Of a stretch of DNA of 64,000 nt, positions 34,707-47,419 are shown in pieces. A program made the position numbers and the translations under genes. The DNA comes from Psettodes erumei (Eukaryota > Chordata > Actinopteri > Pleuronectiformes > Psettodidae): assembly GCA_016785225.1 (NCBI GenBank), contig JAFBJZ010000918.1:496001-560000 (forward strand). The letters are read 5' to 3'. The stretch's first letter is position 1; every line of letters begins with the position of its first letter. The notes beneath the pieces are model-generated. The model had not been told where the DNA came from, did not search any database, and worked only from the letters and a program-made list of their open reading frames with translations.

Positions 34707-37700
34707 CTAGCTGGAAGAGCGCACAGTGGTGGTTGTGACTGTGGTCTTTGAGCTCCCTGTTGAAAAGGAAAACCAAAAGAGAAAAAAATCATGATGGCAG
34801 TGCTTGGAGAATTTATTACAGTAGTTGCACTGTGGCTGTGCAATGTCTTAGATATACAGACATCACTTACCTGAACCAACGGGTCTAAAATGAGGAAGAG
34901 GGAAAACAAAAGCAGAGAAAAGAAGTGAGAGGAGTGGCCATGTGTATTATCTTCTAAATAACTGGTATTAGCATGTGTCCATGCCTGTGTATCACTTGTC
35001 TACCTGGACTCCTCTGTTTCCAGCAGGCTCCTGTAGGTGGCGATCTCCTGCTCCAGCCGGGTCTTGATGTCCAGCAGCATCTTGTACTCCTGGCCCTGCT
35101 GCTCGATGCTGGCCCGCACGTTGCCGATTTCTGCCTCAAGCATGTTGATTGTGTTCTGGAAGCCGGCGAGCATGATGCTGTAGCGATTCTCTGTCTCTGC
35201 TAACGTGTTCTCCAGGGCCCCTTTCTGTGAGAGCGTGAAGCAAAGACGCATGGCTGAATTCATGCACTTGTGTTTCGTTGTTCACATTTTCAGGCCAGTT
35301 TATGTAGCGAATCTTTTGTGACAGTTCTGACAGTTTCAAGTCTGTAACCACCTGCCACACCCTGGATTATATATGTCAGAAAGACACAAAAGAATTCCTT
35401 CATAACTAGGAGACGTGTATGTTTAAGGCTTTTTCATACATGTGTGTTTTAGCTGCTCCTCCTCAGTTACACAGGGGGTGTATATGTGCATGTGGGCAGC
35501 TCTTGCAGGGAGTGTTGAATGACTAACTCTAGCTCGGCACAGATAATCCATGGGAGTATGACTTTTGGGTTATCCAGTTCAGCATTCCTGCAGTTTTCTT
35601 CAAGCTACTTTTATGCCTTCCAGAATTTGAGCAGATGTCTGTGAAATGTCTGCCTCAGCAGGAGCCCATCCCTCCCCCTTTTCCAGAGCTCCCATCATTC
35701 TTATCTCTCCTTTCTTCCTCCCTTATTTCTTTCAGTAAGCCTCCTTCTTGTATCCTCCCTTCTGCTCCTTACCCTCTATCACTGCCTGTTTCTCCATTTG
35801 CCCTTGTCATGACAGGGATCAGGGAATTTTGCTCATATAAGGTAACGATGAGTGTGATGCGAGCAGATGGTTTGGGTTTAAGGTTTTTTCTATTCTTACC
35901 ATGCTGAGCTGAGACTGCAGCTCAATCTCCAGGCCCTGCAGTGTGCGCCGCAGGTCATTGATCTCTGTCTTGGACGTCTGGATTGACTCTGTGCTGATGG
36001 CCACCTCTTTGGTCAGGGCTGCCGACTGGAGAGACAAATTAAGGCACATTTAGAAGTCTTGGCAATTGCTTGCCTTGCTTTCGCAGAAGATCATGTTTAA
36101 TTACAGGTTAGGCTGCCGAGGGAGTGAACCCAGTCATTTACAGAATGTGGGATTTAGTGCCTTTTTTATGTGAAAATCTTTTTACCTTCTCATTAAACCA
36201 GGACTCCTGGTCGCGACGATGTTTGTCCGTGATGGCTTCATACTGGGAACGGATCTCCTCCAGGACTTTGTTGAGGTCCTGTTGGGGTGCAGCATCGACC
36301 TCCACATTGACTGTTCCAGTAAGCTGAGAGCGCAGTGCTGCCAGCTCCTAAATAACCAAGGGGAAAATGAAGTCAGCATGAAGATGTATTGGCAGAGTTC
36401 AGAGATTCTACAGGTGTGTCGAAACAGGTTCCTGTTGTCATGGTGAGCGGTGAACATTAAAGTCGGAGGATGCGCATCACTCACCTCTGCGTGATTCTTC
36501 TTGAGGTAGGCCAGCTCATCCTGCAAGCCTTCGATCTGCATCTCCAGGTCAGCCTTGGTCAGGGTGGTCTGGTCAAGAAGGCGGCGCAGGTTGGCGATGT
36601 CAGCCTCAACTGACTGGCGCATCATCAGCTCATGCTCGAATCTGATTAGTTTTGAGGGTAGAGAACACTGATTAATGAGCTACTATTTGTGTTTGACATC
36701 ACCAAGAGGAAGATGGGTCAGCAGAAGAATCATAACATGGAGACTTGTGAGGCGTCATACTTACTTGGTCTTGAAGTCATCAGCAGCCAGTTTGGAGTTG
36801 TCAATCTGGAGCAGAATGTTGGCATTGCCGATGGTGGCGGCAGCGATCTTGAGAAAGCAACAACAGTGGAAGTTGGTTAAATGGTAAAAAGGTTTCAGTT
36901 CTGTACGTCACTGTGCAGTGTTGCAGTCAAACAGACTGGTTTTCATTTTCCACTGTTGCCAGAATCAGTTGACTTCACCAGAAGCATCACCCTTTGAATT
37001 CCTGCATCTATATCTAGTAGGTCACTTTGTCCTGCACAGTATGTCCCTACACTTTGCAGCCTTGTTTATTTTTAGCTATGAGAAATCATACATCATTGGT
37101 TTCTGTACATGAAGAAGACAAGGATTCAGTAGCACAATAGGGCATGTAGTCTCTGGTTAGTGATACTGTAGATACACTTTACTGATCCCATGAAGGAAAT
37201 TGTCATGTCATGATTACGTTGACGATTTATAGATGTGTTTCTAACCTTTAAAAAAATCCCTTGGTAATCATTAACAGCACTACAAACTATGGTGTTTAAG
37301 CAGTTGGCACACACGATACCTTATCCTTCAGGTCATTGATTATGGCCCAGTAGTTGCTGTAGTCCCTCTCAGCTGCAGGGCCCTTCTGCTCGTAGTACTC
37401 TCTGATCTGCCTCTCCAGCTTGGTATTGGCCTCTTCCAGAGAGCGGACCTTCTCCAAGTAGGAGGCTAGACGGTCGTTCAGGTTCTGCATGGTGGCCTTC
37501 TCATTCAGATGCACGGAGCTCTGGTCCAGGGCACTGGACAGATCAAAGCCAGCGCCACCCATCCCCATGCTGCCTCCATACCCAGAGGAGACAGCGTGCA
37601 TGGTGGTAGAAGAGATGCGTGGGGCTGCCCTGTAGCCATATCCTGACACACTGTGAGCCTTGTGGGCAGGAGCACTTGATGTGAAGCTGCGGCTTGTTCT

Positions 37701-37745
37701 GGTGACCTTGACGGGACCACCGCTGACGCTGTGGGTCATAAACAT
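34707..37745 (-). CDS. Type I keratin (krt-A)
   Basis: Acidic (type I) intermediate-filament protein that pairs with a type II keratin in the epithelial cytoskeleton. Eight coding exons on the minus strand: 37745-37320, 36847-36765, 36641-36485, 36347-36186, 36025-35900, 35224-35004, 34884-34871 and 34756-34707. They are in phase and give 412 residues. Internal exon sizes 83/157/162/126/221 are the standard type I keratin pattern. The head is Ser/Gly-rich and the rod starts at about residue 81 (NEKATMQNLNDRLASYLEKV). The rod ends TYRSLLETEES, less like the usual YRRLLEGE. The tail is short (about 22 residues, Thr/Ser-rich). Exon 7 is only 14 bases. The start is MFMTHS at 37745; the next Met (37739) is possible. 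The frame runs upstream open for 71 codons, but without keratin-like sequence. A weak TATA-like ATTATATCAA lies at 37860-37851. The orthologue number is not assigned. Confidence 0.93.
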
Positions 37746-39994
37746 GATGGCTGACTGTCTGCTGGTGAAGAGAAGACTAGAGGAGAAAGGACCGTTGTAC
37801 AGCTGGAGACTGTAGCAGGACTGTGGACTTTGATGGAGGGAGGCAGGCTCTTGATATAATAATGGTCCTGGGGCGGGCCTCTGTGGGAGGAGGGAGGTAG
37901 AGAGGGAAGGAGGGAGTTTTCCTTTACACTTCAGCCACAGGCTTGGCAGAACCTCCATTTGTTTTCCTTCAAGGACCAGTGTTCAGTTTCTTTCCACCCC
38001 TATGAGGAAACTCTTACGGAATGTGTATGTGTCTTTACCTCTGTTTATGTGACAGGGCTCTGTCAATCTGCGGCGACCTCTCTGTGGGAGTGTGTGTATG
38101 TGCATGCACTGCTTGAGTGCGTTTTGAGTGTGTAGCCATCTACATGCATGATTTGTGTATAGTCTCACTAATACCTGCAGGTCTGGTCCCGATCACGCCA
38201 GTCATTTTGTAGCTTAATACAAACAGAAAATATCACTCCGTAAGTGTCACGCCATAAGTCAATATTCACATCAAGCACTTTGCAAACATCTTTCATCAGT
38301 GTAAAAAAACGACTTATGATGATGAGATCAAGTTACAGTTGAGTTCATCCCAAAACGAAAAAATTGATCTTGTAGTCAGAGAGATTACATTATGTATTGG
38401 GATTATGTATATGATTATGTATTTTGACAAATGGATTTGGCTGCACTGGTTTCATGAATCACTTATTTGTGAAATAATTACTTGCAATATTCTGTTATTG
38501 TGAGTGACAGTTATTCTTTAAGAGACAAGAGAGAATAGTCAGCAATAGCAGGTGAATAAAATGATCACCTTTGCTATTTGGTTACATGCTCATTTAATCT
38601 GATAGGCATTCAGTCAATCAGATAAAATGAGCAGATAATTAATGAAGTAGTTTCTGACTGACAGCAGAATTAAAACTCTGCTCCGTTGAAGCATAAACCA
38701 CAGTTGTTTTCTGTATTTTCAGTCAAACACGTTCAAGGGAATTCGTCAGCACCCCATTGTTCTCACCATATCATGCACACCCCCATCTCCATTCTGTTTC
38801 CTGTGTGTGTGCGTGTGCACGCTCACTTCATTTTGTCGGTTTTGGCCTGTGTCACAGGGTGTGTGCGCGAGGTTAATGTGTGGGTGGCTCGGGTGTGTGT
38901 GTGTGTGTGTCCTTCTTATCTCAGACTTGGGCTCTGGCCATTTTCTATGCTGTACATCAACATCTGGTGTGCTGGGGGGCTGGCACAGGGGGGTCAGCTC
39001 TTAGTCAGAGGGAGAAGTGAATTATGCTTCTTGTGGAATGTTTGTATGAGCAGGTTTTGGTCACCCTGTACTTAACTCTGTTGCAAAATCTACCTAAAAA
39101 TGTAGATTTGATTACAGATATTTGTTGACAAATTAAAAGGGTTATTTCGAGAAGACATAAATACAGTGAAAACCAAAAGATTTATGTTTTTAAATGTTTT
39201 TATGCAAACCCCAAATCAGACTGTCACAGTCTTCATTTGGGTTAATTATTGTACGATAATCATAAATCATTGGGAAAACTGTTTTAAAGAAAAAGTTGGA
39301 CAATTTGGGAAATGGTTATTCAGGTTTGTTTTGTACTTTTTCTGGGAGATTGCTTATTGCTTGAAATAATGCTTTTCATTTGCCAACTGAGGGAACTTCC
39401 CCACTCTTAACCTTCATCTAAGCTAGCATGTGCAAACAAAACTTTCCTAGTGACATGTACCAAACTGTCACGGTCTGCCCCAAGCTGCCCTTGGACTTGA
39501 TTGGACTTCTTTGTGGACTTTACCTTGGTCTTAGTGTTTCCTGTTTTATTTTGGTAATTTGTCCCTCATGTCTCTTCTGGTTTTCAGTTTTACTTCCTGT
39601 GTTTGTGATCGTCTGCCCCGCCCCAATAGGTTTTACCTGTGCCCTGTGATCCCTGCCTTCCTTGTGTAGTTAAGTCTTGGTCTATCCCTTTGTTCTACTT
39701 AGGTCCTTCCTGTAGCCACATATTTGGAGTACAGCCCGGAGTGGCATCAGTCTTATCTCTGCAAGCAAGCAAGCAAATTTAACATATTTCCAAAAATGTA
39801 ACAACATTCATTTAAAGTGACCTACACACTTAAAGTATGCAGACTAATTCCTTTCTCTGTTATTCTAGACAAAGGAAAGTTAATTTTATAACAGGAAATA
39901 AATAATAATAGAAGACCTCTGTGGTTTGAGATTTGAAATAGAAAAATATTTGGGTTCAAATGTTTAATATGTGGGCCCTGGGCTGCTCTTAAAG

Positions 39995-40280
39995 TTAAAA
40001 ACAAGTCAAGTCAAGTTTGTTTGTGTAGCCTTTAATCACTGTTATTCATAGTCTCAGTGGGCCTGTCAGCACCCACATTATGAAAACTCCTCTACAATAA
40101 GACCTTTGCTGAGAACAAGAAAAACTCCCACTGGGAACTAAGAGGGGAAAAATACACAAAACTGTGGGCGGTGGGGCTAGGTGTCCCATGGAAGTGCAGA
40201 GAAGGGACAGTGGAGACAGTGAAAACAGTGGAGTGTTTATCTGAATGTTTATCTCTTGCCATTCCCTGGATCCACAACCT
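39995..40280. repeat. Teleost dispersed repeat remnant
   Basis: 'caagtcaagtcaagtttgtttgtgtagcc', followed by 'gacctttgctgagaac' and 'aagaaaaactcccactggg' (each only described in part), corresponds to a decayed member of the very common teleost repeat. Its copies read 'tcaagtttatttgtatagcc ... ggaaaaactcccc'. It is non-coding. The boundaries are approximate. Confidence 0.6.
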
Positions 40281-43200
40281 GCCATGTCAAGGAATTTATC
40301 ACATTTCTAAGACGCCTTTCTAGGCTGAGACTCCCTCGCGCTGCAGCTGGATCAGTGTCAGTCCTGGCACAGCTGCTGAGAAGCAGGCAAGGACGGTCAA
40401 ATACCTTGCTCCTTAGGTTGTCTGCTGAAACATAGCTCTGTGTACAGCAGGACAGAGACAAATGACTGCTTCATAACATGTCCGAGCAAAACGGATGACT
40501 TCATGGCCAGAGACCATAGATGGGTGTATTCACTAAAACCAACCTTATGACTCATGCAGATGGATGTCTGAAAAGGTCTCCTCTACAATGCTGAGGGAAA
40601 TTCAACCACTTTTTCTTTTTCATCTGTTTTATTTGAAATATCAGCGAAGCACCATTTTTGGTTAAATCAATGAGTAAGACATGTAATGACTCAGTTTACA
40701 GCTTCTCATGAAAGCCACAGCCCCAGATTAAGCTACCTTTTGGTATCTGGCTAAACCAGACTGAGAACAAAGTCTGTTATACCCAGTACTTACTGAAAAC
40801 TACAGGGCTTGCAAGACTTCCATTAACTAAAATCCTATAACCCTTCAAAGGCTTTCTTGCTCACTTTATCTCAAACTTAAGGTGTCTCTACTTGTCCTTC
40901 GTGGGAGTTTTTATGCATTATGATTAAATAACTGCATGACTCAGTTGAAATACCACTCCACTCTTTTCCTTCTTCAAATCCAACTGCTTACTGAGAAGCA
41001 AAAATATATGAAGATAAGAACCCTCAATAAACAGACTTCAACCTTTAGTAAAGGTGGAGTTTTCCAGGCACAGAGACAGAGCAGCAGATAACTGATTTGC
41101 AGGAAGTATCAATGCCTTTCACCTTTCACAATGCAATTTGATATTTATATGTCTGTCATGTAATGTTGTAATGTTTGGGTGATTACAGTGCACTGGGCTG
41201 CACTTAACAAGGTATGTAGTAAATGTCAAAGGGAAGAAAAAATAAATGGTGAACGTAACTTTAAGGACTTTCATCAAATGTTTTTAGGTCAGGAATCTTT
41301 ACCAAATCACCTGTGATTAATGTGAAGTAACCTCACAATGAACTTTAATGCTTCATCCGTTCTGTTCTGTTCTGAGTTTCCTTCTTTCTGCTCTAAAGAA
41401 TGGAGGGATGGTTTCTATTCATTGCAAAAACAAAGACGCTTGGATTAAGGAGACATGAAAGGAAGTCCACTGTTCTGTTTCTTTACTTAGACGTATCGCA
41501 TTAAAGTTGCCATAGACTCAAACCAGCATCAACATAATGTACTGTTTGTTTGCAGCGTAGCAACAATGAGGATGGAGTGTATGTGTCACTCCAGGCTATT
41601 GTTCTAAATTCTTGATGGTCTGGATTCCAACACTGATAAATACAGTGTCCTTGCCATCAGTTTCACTGTGCAGTGGGAATGAGAGTTGAGAGTGGCTGGC
41701 TGTCTTTCACGAACCAGTCTAATTCTGTTCTGAAAAGTTGCAAAATCATGGCAACAGTGCACCTTTGTTCTTTGTTTTAGCGCCCATAGCACCGTGGCCC
41801 ATGTGGAGCTGATACTCCCACCCACAAAATGTAGCTGTCAATGCCATATACCAGAGTGTCTTGTACTTTTTGGGTTTTTTTTTTTAAATCAATGTGTATG
41901 TGTGGTAAATTTAAAAAGAAGGGGAAAGTGCCAACTTGTGTCGTGATCATTTTGGTGAATCTTAAATGATGGGTTAGCTTCAGTGTGAAAAAAGGGTGCA
42001 CACAGTATATCAACTCATGTTTGGATACACTAGCAGCATGCGGCATTGCTCCGTGGAGGTCTGACCACGACTTTGGACCAGACTGAATTATCTCTGGATG
42101 GACTGCCATGAAAGTCTGTGCAGACATTCATGGTTCGCAGTAGTTCACAATAACTTTGGGCATCCCCTGACTTTTCATCTGCGCTATAATGTTTTTTTCA
42201 ATTGTCCGAAAATTTAGGTTTATGACTGCATGCAAAGCTAATGGCATTTCTGTCACTGTCAACTTTACTTTCTGTTCACTGCTAATTAATAAATGCTAGA
42301 CATTGCTGACTTTAGCATGTCTTTCAAACAAGAATATAATGATGAAATTAAAAGATAAAAATATAGAAGTTAATAAATAGTTTACATTTTTACCCCAGGA
42401 ATGCAACCCTTTTGCTTAATCTGTTTTGAGGAAAACAAATGAACAATGTATTTGTGCAGTAAGCATCAACAAGCCCACTGCACCAAATACTGGAGAATCT
42501 GGCATAGCAGTTAATCCCTGACGTATTTCTGTGATGATATGTATTTGACTGAGCCATTAATGGAGTGTTTGCCACTAGGAGTGTTTTGTGAAACATTTTC
42601 AGAGATATATGACTTCTTTTGAAAAGCTGTATCCACCCTGTGTGAAAGGCTAATCAGTTCTTGCTCAATACCCTCCCACTAAATAAAGTTTTACAGACGC
42701 CTATTCATGATGTTTTGTCATGACAGACAGATGTAATAGTGCACACACAGCAGTGACAGCAGGTCTGTGCAAAGTTATAATGATGAATCACTGATGTGAG
42801 CCTGTGTAGTTCAACATGGTCCCGGGAGCCTGCTCTAATATGTACCACACCCCTCCACAGGCATTATCACATCCTGCTCAACTATTCAAGCCGGCACTGT
42901 GCAATTACATCACAACATACAACATTTCTTGCAGGTCCTGTTCTGAACCACTGACTGAACTTTTGCAGTAATAAGTGCTTAGAGGTGAGATTGTGTGCAT
43001 GTATGTGCTTAGTTGAACATTCACCCAGGCACAGTGAATTATTAGCTGTGCATATAGACTCTCCTCGTGCCCATTCATGTTGTGTCAACAGACCTACCTT
43101 CTCTCATTCCAGCAGTATAATTAATGGAGGTATATTAGCACCTAGCTTGGTCTGTAACTGAGTGCAGATATGCAGTGATAAAGCATGTAAGTGCTAAACA

Positions 43201-43423
43201 AAGGCATCGAAGTGTGGGGTCTCGTTTATGGAATTTCACATAACGTAATGCTGCAAATGTCATGTTGCAAACCTCCACAGAGTCCATGACTCAGATTTGA
43301 GATAAATACAATATAATACTGTCTTCATGGACTGGTATGTCTCTCGAATGCAACTGATTATCACACGACCACACCTATCTTGTAAAAAAAAAAAGGGGGG
43401 GGGTCGAGCTGTACAGATGAAGT

Positions 43424-43436
43424 GCGCCCTCTAGTG
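43424..43436 (-). promoter_or_regulatory. CTCF-like motif, reverse orientation
   Basis: GCGCCCTCTAGTG on the plus strand reads CACTAGAGGGCGC on the minus strand. It matches the CTCF core except for the first base of the extended motif (TCACTAGAGGGCGC). Confidence 0.4.
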
Positions 43437-46400
43437 ACAGTCGGTCCAAACACTGCTTACCATATAAACTGAGTGTGCATCGTTTCTGTATAAGAGCCAC
43501 AAGTGACTCACCACGCCACACCCAAGGAAAGCTGTGAAAGCTGTGGAAAGTGAACATTAGAACTGCTGGTGTAACAAACCCTCTTGAGAATTTGATATCA
43601 GTGTTCTCACTTACTTAGGTATCCACCACAGAGTGCCAAATAGATGACAAAAGAAAGCAGGGTGAAGGAAGGAATGTGAGATTTTGGTGGCATAATCAGC
43701 CTGATGAATCTTTTAAATTGTGTTAATACAAGAGTGTGGTGTGGGTTTAATTTCCAGAAGTTTTTGTTTCACATATAGCTGAAATAGGCATACTTTTGTG
43801 CTCTTCCTCTCCATGTAACACACAGACACAAAAATATGTAACTTGTCAATATGCACAACTGCACATACATGCACATCGTGTACCTGTGTAAAAGACTGTA
43901 TGAAGCTGCACTAATGGAATGATCAGAAATTCTGTTCTGAACTGTGAAGTAAAGTGGGAGTGGAGATTTGATGGGAGGCCGTGAGCCCAGGCTCGGTCTT
44001 GATTGGTCCTGATGTTTCTTTCTTTATTTAATTACACACCTTAGGGCGTTTTTCCCTCCGCTCGCCTGCAGCTCACTGAAAACATACCCTGCACAGTTTT
44101 ATTTCATAATAAAACTAAATACTGGTTTATACCATAAAAACTGTGATCTGAAGCTGTTAATTAAAGACACATTGTCCTTGGAGAAGGAGAACTGCTTCTT
44201 TGTACTGCTTTCACTGTTTACAGGAATATCTATTTCCTGGTATTTATCTGTGATTATTTAAAGTTGCATTGTGAAGAGCACCGGGATTTGCTATTCATTT
44301 TCTGTATCACATTATTTTCACTATGGTAAAAAATGCAGTCGACAATGTATGACTGGACACTGAGTGAACAATGCAGTCACACAAAATGTATTTTTACCTT
44401 AATTCAGGTCAGCTTCTAAAATCTGTAGGTGCTGGATGTCTGTGTACTGTTCTGTTTCTTTGTGTGTCTCTGCTCCAGAACTTTTATGTCACGTGTTGTC
44501 TTGGCTATTTTTGATTCTGAGTCTTGGAGTTTCTGTGACTTAATCAGCCAATTCACCACTTTGCTAAACTACAAGGTCAGCTCAGGTCTGTGTGCAAGAA
44601 ATTGCACAAAATATAGTTATTCTTGTTAGCTGGTCTTATTGAAATATCAGCATAAAAACTTGCAGTACATACGTGTCAGTACAGCTGGAATGCCTCTTAC
44701 TATATGCAAACATACCATTAGTGTCAGTTATCTTAAAGAAGGAATTTGCAGTGACACCAAAGGGTGTCGCCGTGGTATGGAGAAGGTGGGCAGAGCAGCA
44801 TTTTTGTGTTGAGAACAAAAGAGCTTTTCAACAGTGAGCTGATGTAAATGATTAACAGGGGGGGAAGTTAAAATCAAGAAAGTTGTTTTACAAGTTAATA
44901 ATGCCCATCAGGTTACTACCATGGGCTGTTGGGCCCACAAGGGTTTTGGGAAAGAAGGTTTAAGTTTTCAAACCTATTATAGGAATTAACATGATGTATA
45001 GAAACTGGTCGTGCAGTAAAGAAGGATTTGTGTAATGGTGTGAAATGAAATCCCCCATGCAAAGCAAAGAGCAAAATCTAAATCTGAGCAATCTATGCTT
45101 GTTTTTTTGTCCAAGATACTTCTAAGCCCTTTGAGTGTGTGTGTGTGCTTTGATCGGTCCCTGCCTCAGTAATCTGTCCGGTCAGTCGCGGTCAGTCATA
45201 TAGCCACTTTCACAAGAACTCTTTGCTCTTTTTGCCTTGCTCCTGTTCTCCTCTACCTCCTGTTCCCAATCAGGCTCTTAACAATGCTCTCTCCTGCGAT
45301 GTCCATTCACTCCCTGGCTCTTTTCTGAAACCTAGTCCTCCCTGGATTACAATCTCTCCCAATCTCCCTTCACTAGATCCTTAGAACCCCTGCTCCAATT
45401 CCCACTCAACTTTAATCATTCCTCCTCTACCTATCCTTTCAAGCAGATTTTTTCGTTAATTAACCAAATTAGTTAATACACACTGCCTACGGTCTGTAGT
45501 CTGTATTTGAGGTTTTCTGCAGCTGTAACAGGCAAATTAAATTTTCTTGTTGTCTTGGTAGGGAATTTTGCCTATTTTAAGTAACATTTCTGCCACTTTA
45601 TTGCTTTTTCCAATTGTTTTTAAGAGCTGAGTTTTTGCAACTTACTTAGAACATAGTATAGCGATAATTGCAACAGGCCCTTTTCACAGCATAAAGAACC
45701 ACATACTTTCTTCTGTCATAGTGGGACATAGTGGGTTAGCTGTGAAAAAGGAAAGCTACCTGAAGAACTTTTCTGTGATCACAGCTATCATTTTTCGTGA
45801 ATTTAAAGCTACAACACAGACTAAATCTTTAGGAATCTAAGACTTCAAGTCAAAAACTTCAAACATCATCCCACGTAATCATTTTACTACTCAATGCTTG
45901 TCACTAGAATATGCCATGTCAAGTGTCTCTAACATTGTTTTCCTCACTGTACTTCGTTTCAAAAAAAGAAAAACTTGCTGGCATTCTTCAGATGCAATCA
46001 AACCTTCAGTTACCGCCTTTGTTAAACCTCACCCTGCTTATCAGTGTGACTGCTGACTGAAGACGTTGTGAAATGATGAGAGTGAACGACCCAGTGTGGG
46101 TCAAAACCAGCCAATAGTTTCTTTTTTGGGATTTTTTTTTACTCAGCTACACCCTTACAGTTACTTATACAATACAATAAAGGCATATATACTATACAAT
46201 AAAGGCTTTTGAACTACAATCCTTGGCTTGGTATGACTGTGCCTGACGTAAGCCAAGAGGTTACCCGCTGTCCACAGTTGTTGAGGGAGGAAGGCGGTCA
46301 GGCAGCTCTGCTCTTGTTCAGATTACTGGGGGAAAAAATCACAACGAGGTGATCATTTTCTACTGGCAATGGCATGTGCTTCTTTTATGAGGAGGCTGCA

Positions 46401-47334
46401 ATGATAATGAAACACCAGTTAAACAAGCATTACATTAATGTCTGACTTATAGAAGTTGGTAGAGTTTATTACAATGGAAGCCCTAACAGTGTTGTTCCAC
46501 CAGTGAAACAAGTTTGGAAAACTTAAATTTCTGTTGCATTTGTTAAATCTTGGGGTTTCATCGACGCAGTCCTATAGTGTCAGAAAACAGTTTTTATGCT
46601 TTTGGTTTTTTGGAACACAGAAGAATGAATTATGAACAGACAGTGAATTTTCATGCACCAGGCCTTTGACTAAGCTCAGTTTCTATTAAAGTTCTGTTAA
46701 AGTTTCTGTTCCCATAACAGCATGAAAACACTGTACGTCTAATTATTTTTTGAAGAATGTAACACGTTTCCGGGGCGTATGTTGAGCACCTTTGGGTGTA
46801 TAACAGTTAAATACAAATTTGAATTCATTCACACACTACAATATATACTGTAGCCTTGAACATCATAGCTATAAGCTTATGTGACAAAAAATAACTTTGG
46901 CTAACATAAAAATGCCTTGCCTTCTGCCTTTGGCCCCAAGTTTCACTAGAGTGAAATTCTCACCCGTATGTGTCATTTCTATCACTGCTGTGAGCAATTA
47001 AGTTGTGTGAATGTTCTGCAAAACAGCTACACATAGTTTCTCCAATAGGAATGCCTTATCTCTAACTATATGTGTTTGTTTCTCTAAACCGGTTTTAAAG
47101 CAGTCAAACAATGAAGGCTCCAAATGCAAGTCTGGAAAAGGGGCCTGTGCATTATTCGAGGAATGACCATCCATTGTGAAACGATAAAATGTGGAATCAC
47201 GGGTTCAACCTAAAAAGAGACAGATGAGTGCCTATCCACACCCGTGTTGATGGAGTAGAAGGGTAGCCTTTGAGCTGCATTCTTTTCTTTCAACTGTCCG
47301 TCCTAGCCCATCCCACTTTGCTGTACGTGGGAGC

Positions 47335-47342
47335 TATATAAA
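47335..47342 (+). promoter_or_regulatory. TATA box of krt-B
   Basis: TATATAAA lies 78 bases before the start codon, in a keratin-promoter-like position. It predicts a transcription start near 47365-47370 and a 5' UTR of about 50 bases. Confidence 0.8.
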
Positions 47343-47419
47343 CAAGGGGACCAAAGTGATGCTTTCAACTGCAGGTCAACTCCAGTAATCCTACCTGGTC
47401 CAGATCCAGACTCTCCAAC

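Larger units (their letters stand above)
37760..47330. other. Intergenic DNA between krt-A and krt-B
   Basis: About 9.6 kb with no exon recognised on either strand. It holds one dispersed repeat (39995-40280), a GT patch at 38898-38911 and a reverse CTCF-like motif at 43424-43436. A local duplication of 'atacaataaaggc' occurs near 46172 and 46195. No keratin pseudogene was seen, although the spacing is unusually large for this cluster. Confidence 0.6.

Noticed and set aside
34707..37745. krt-A as a krt18 orthologue
   Set aside because: The head and tail differ from KRT18 and the rod end lacks its typical sequence. Type I membership is clear, but the number is not.
37320..37958. N-terminal extension of krt-A by 71 codons upstream of MFMTHS
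   Set aside because: The extension has no keratin-head character and would cover the expected 5' UTR and the weak TATA-like site. The standard start is preferred.
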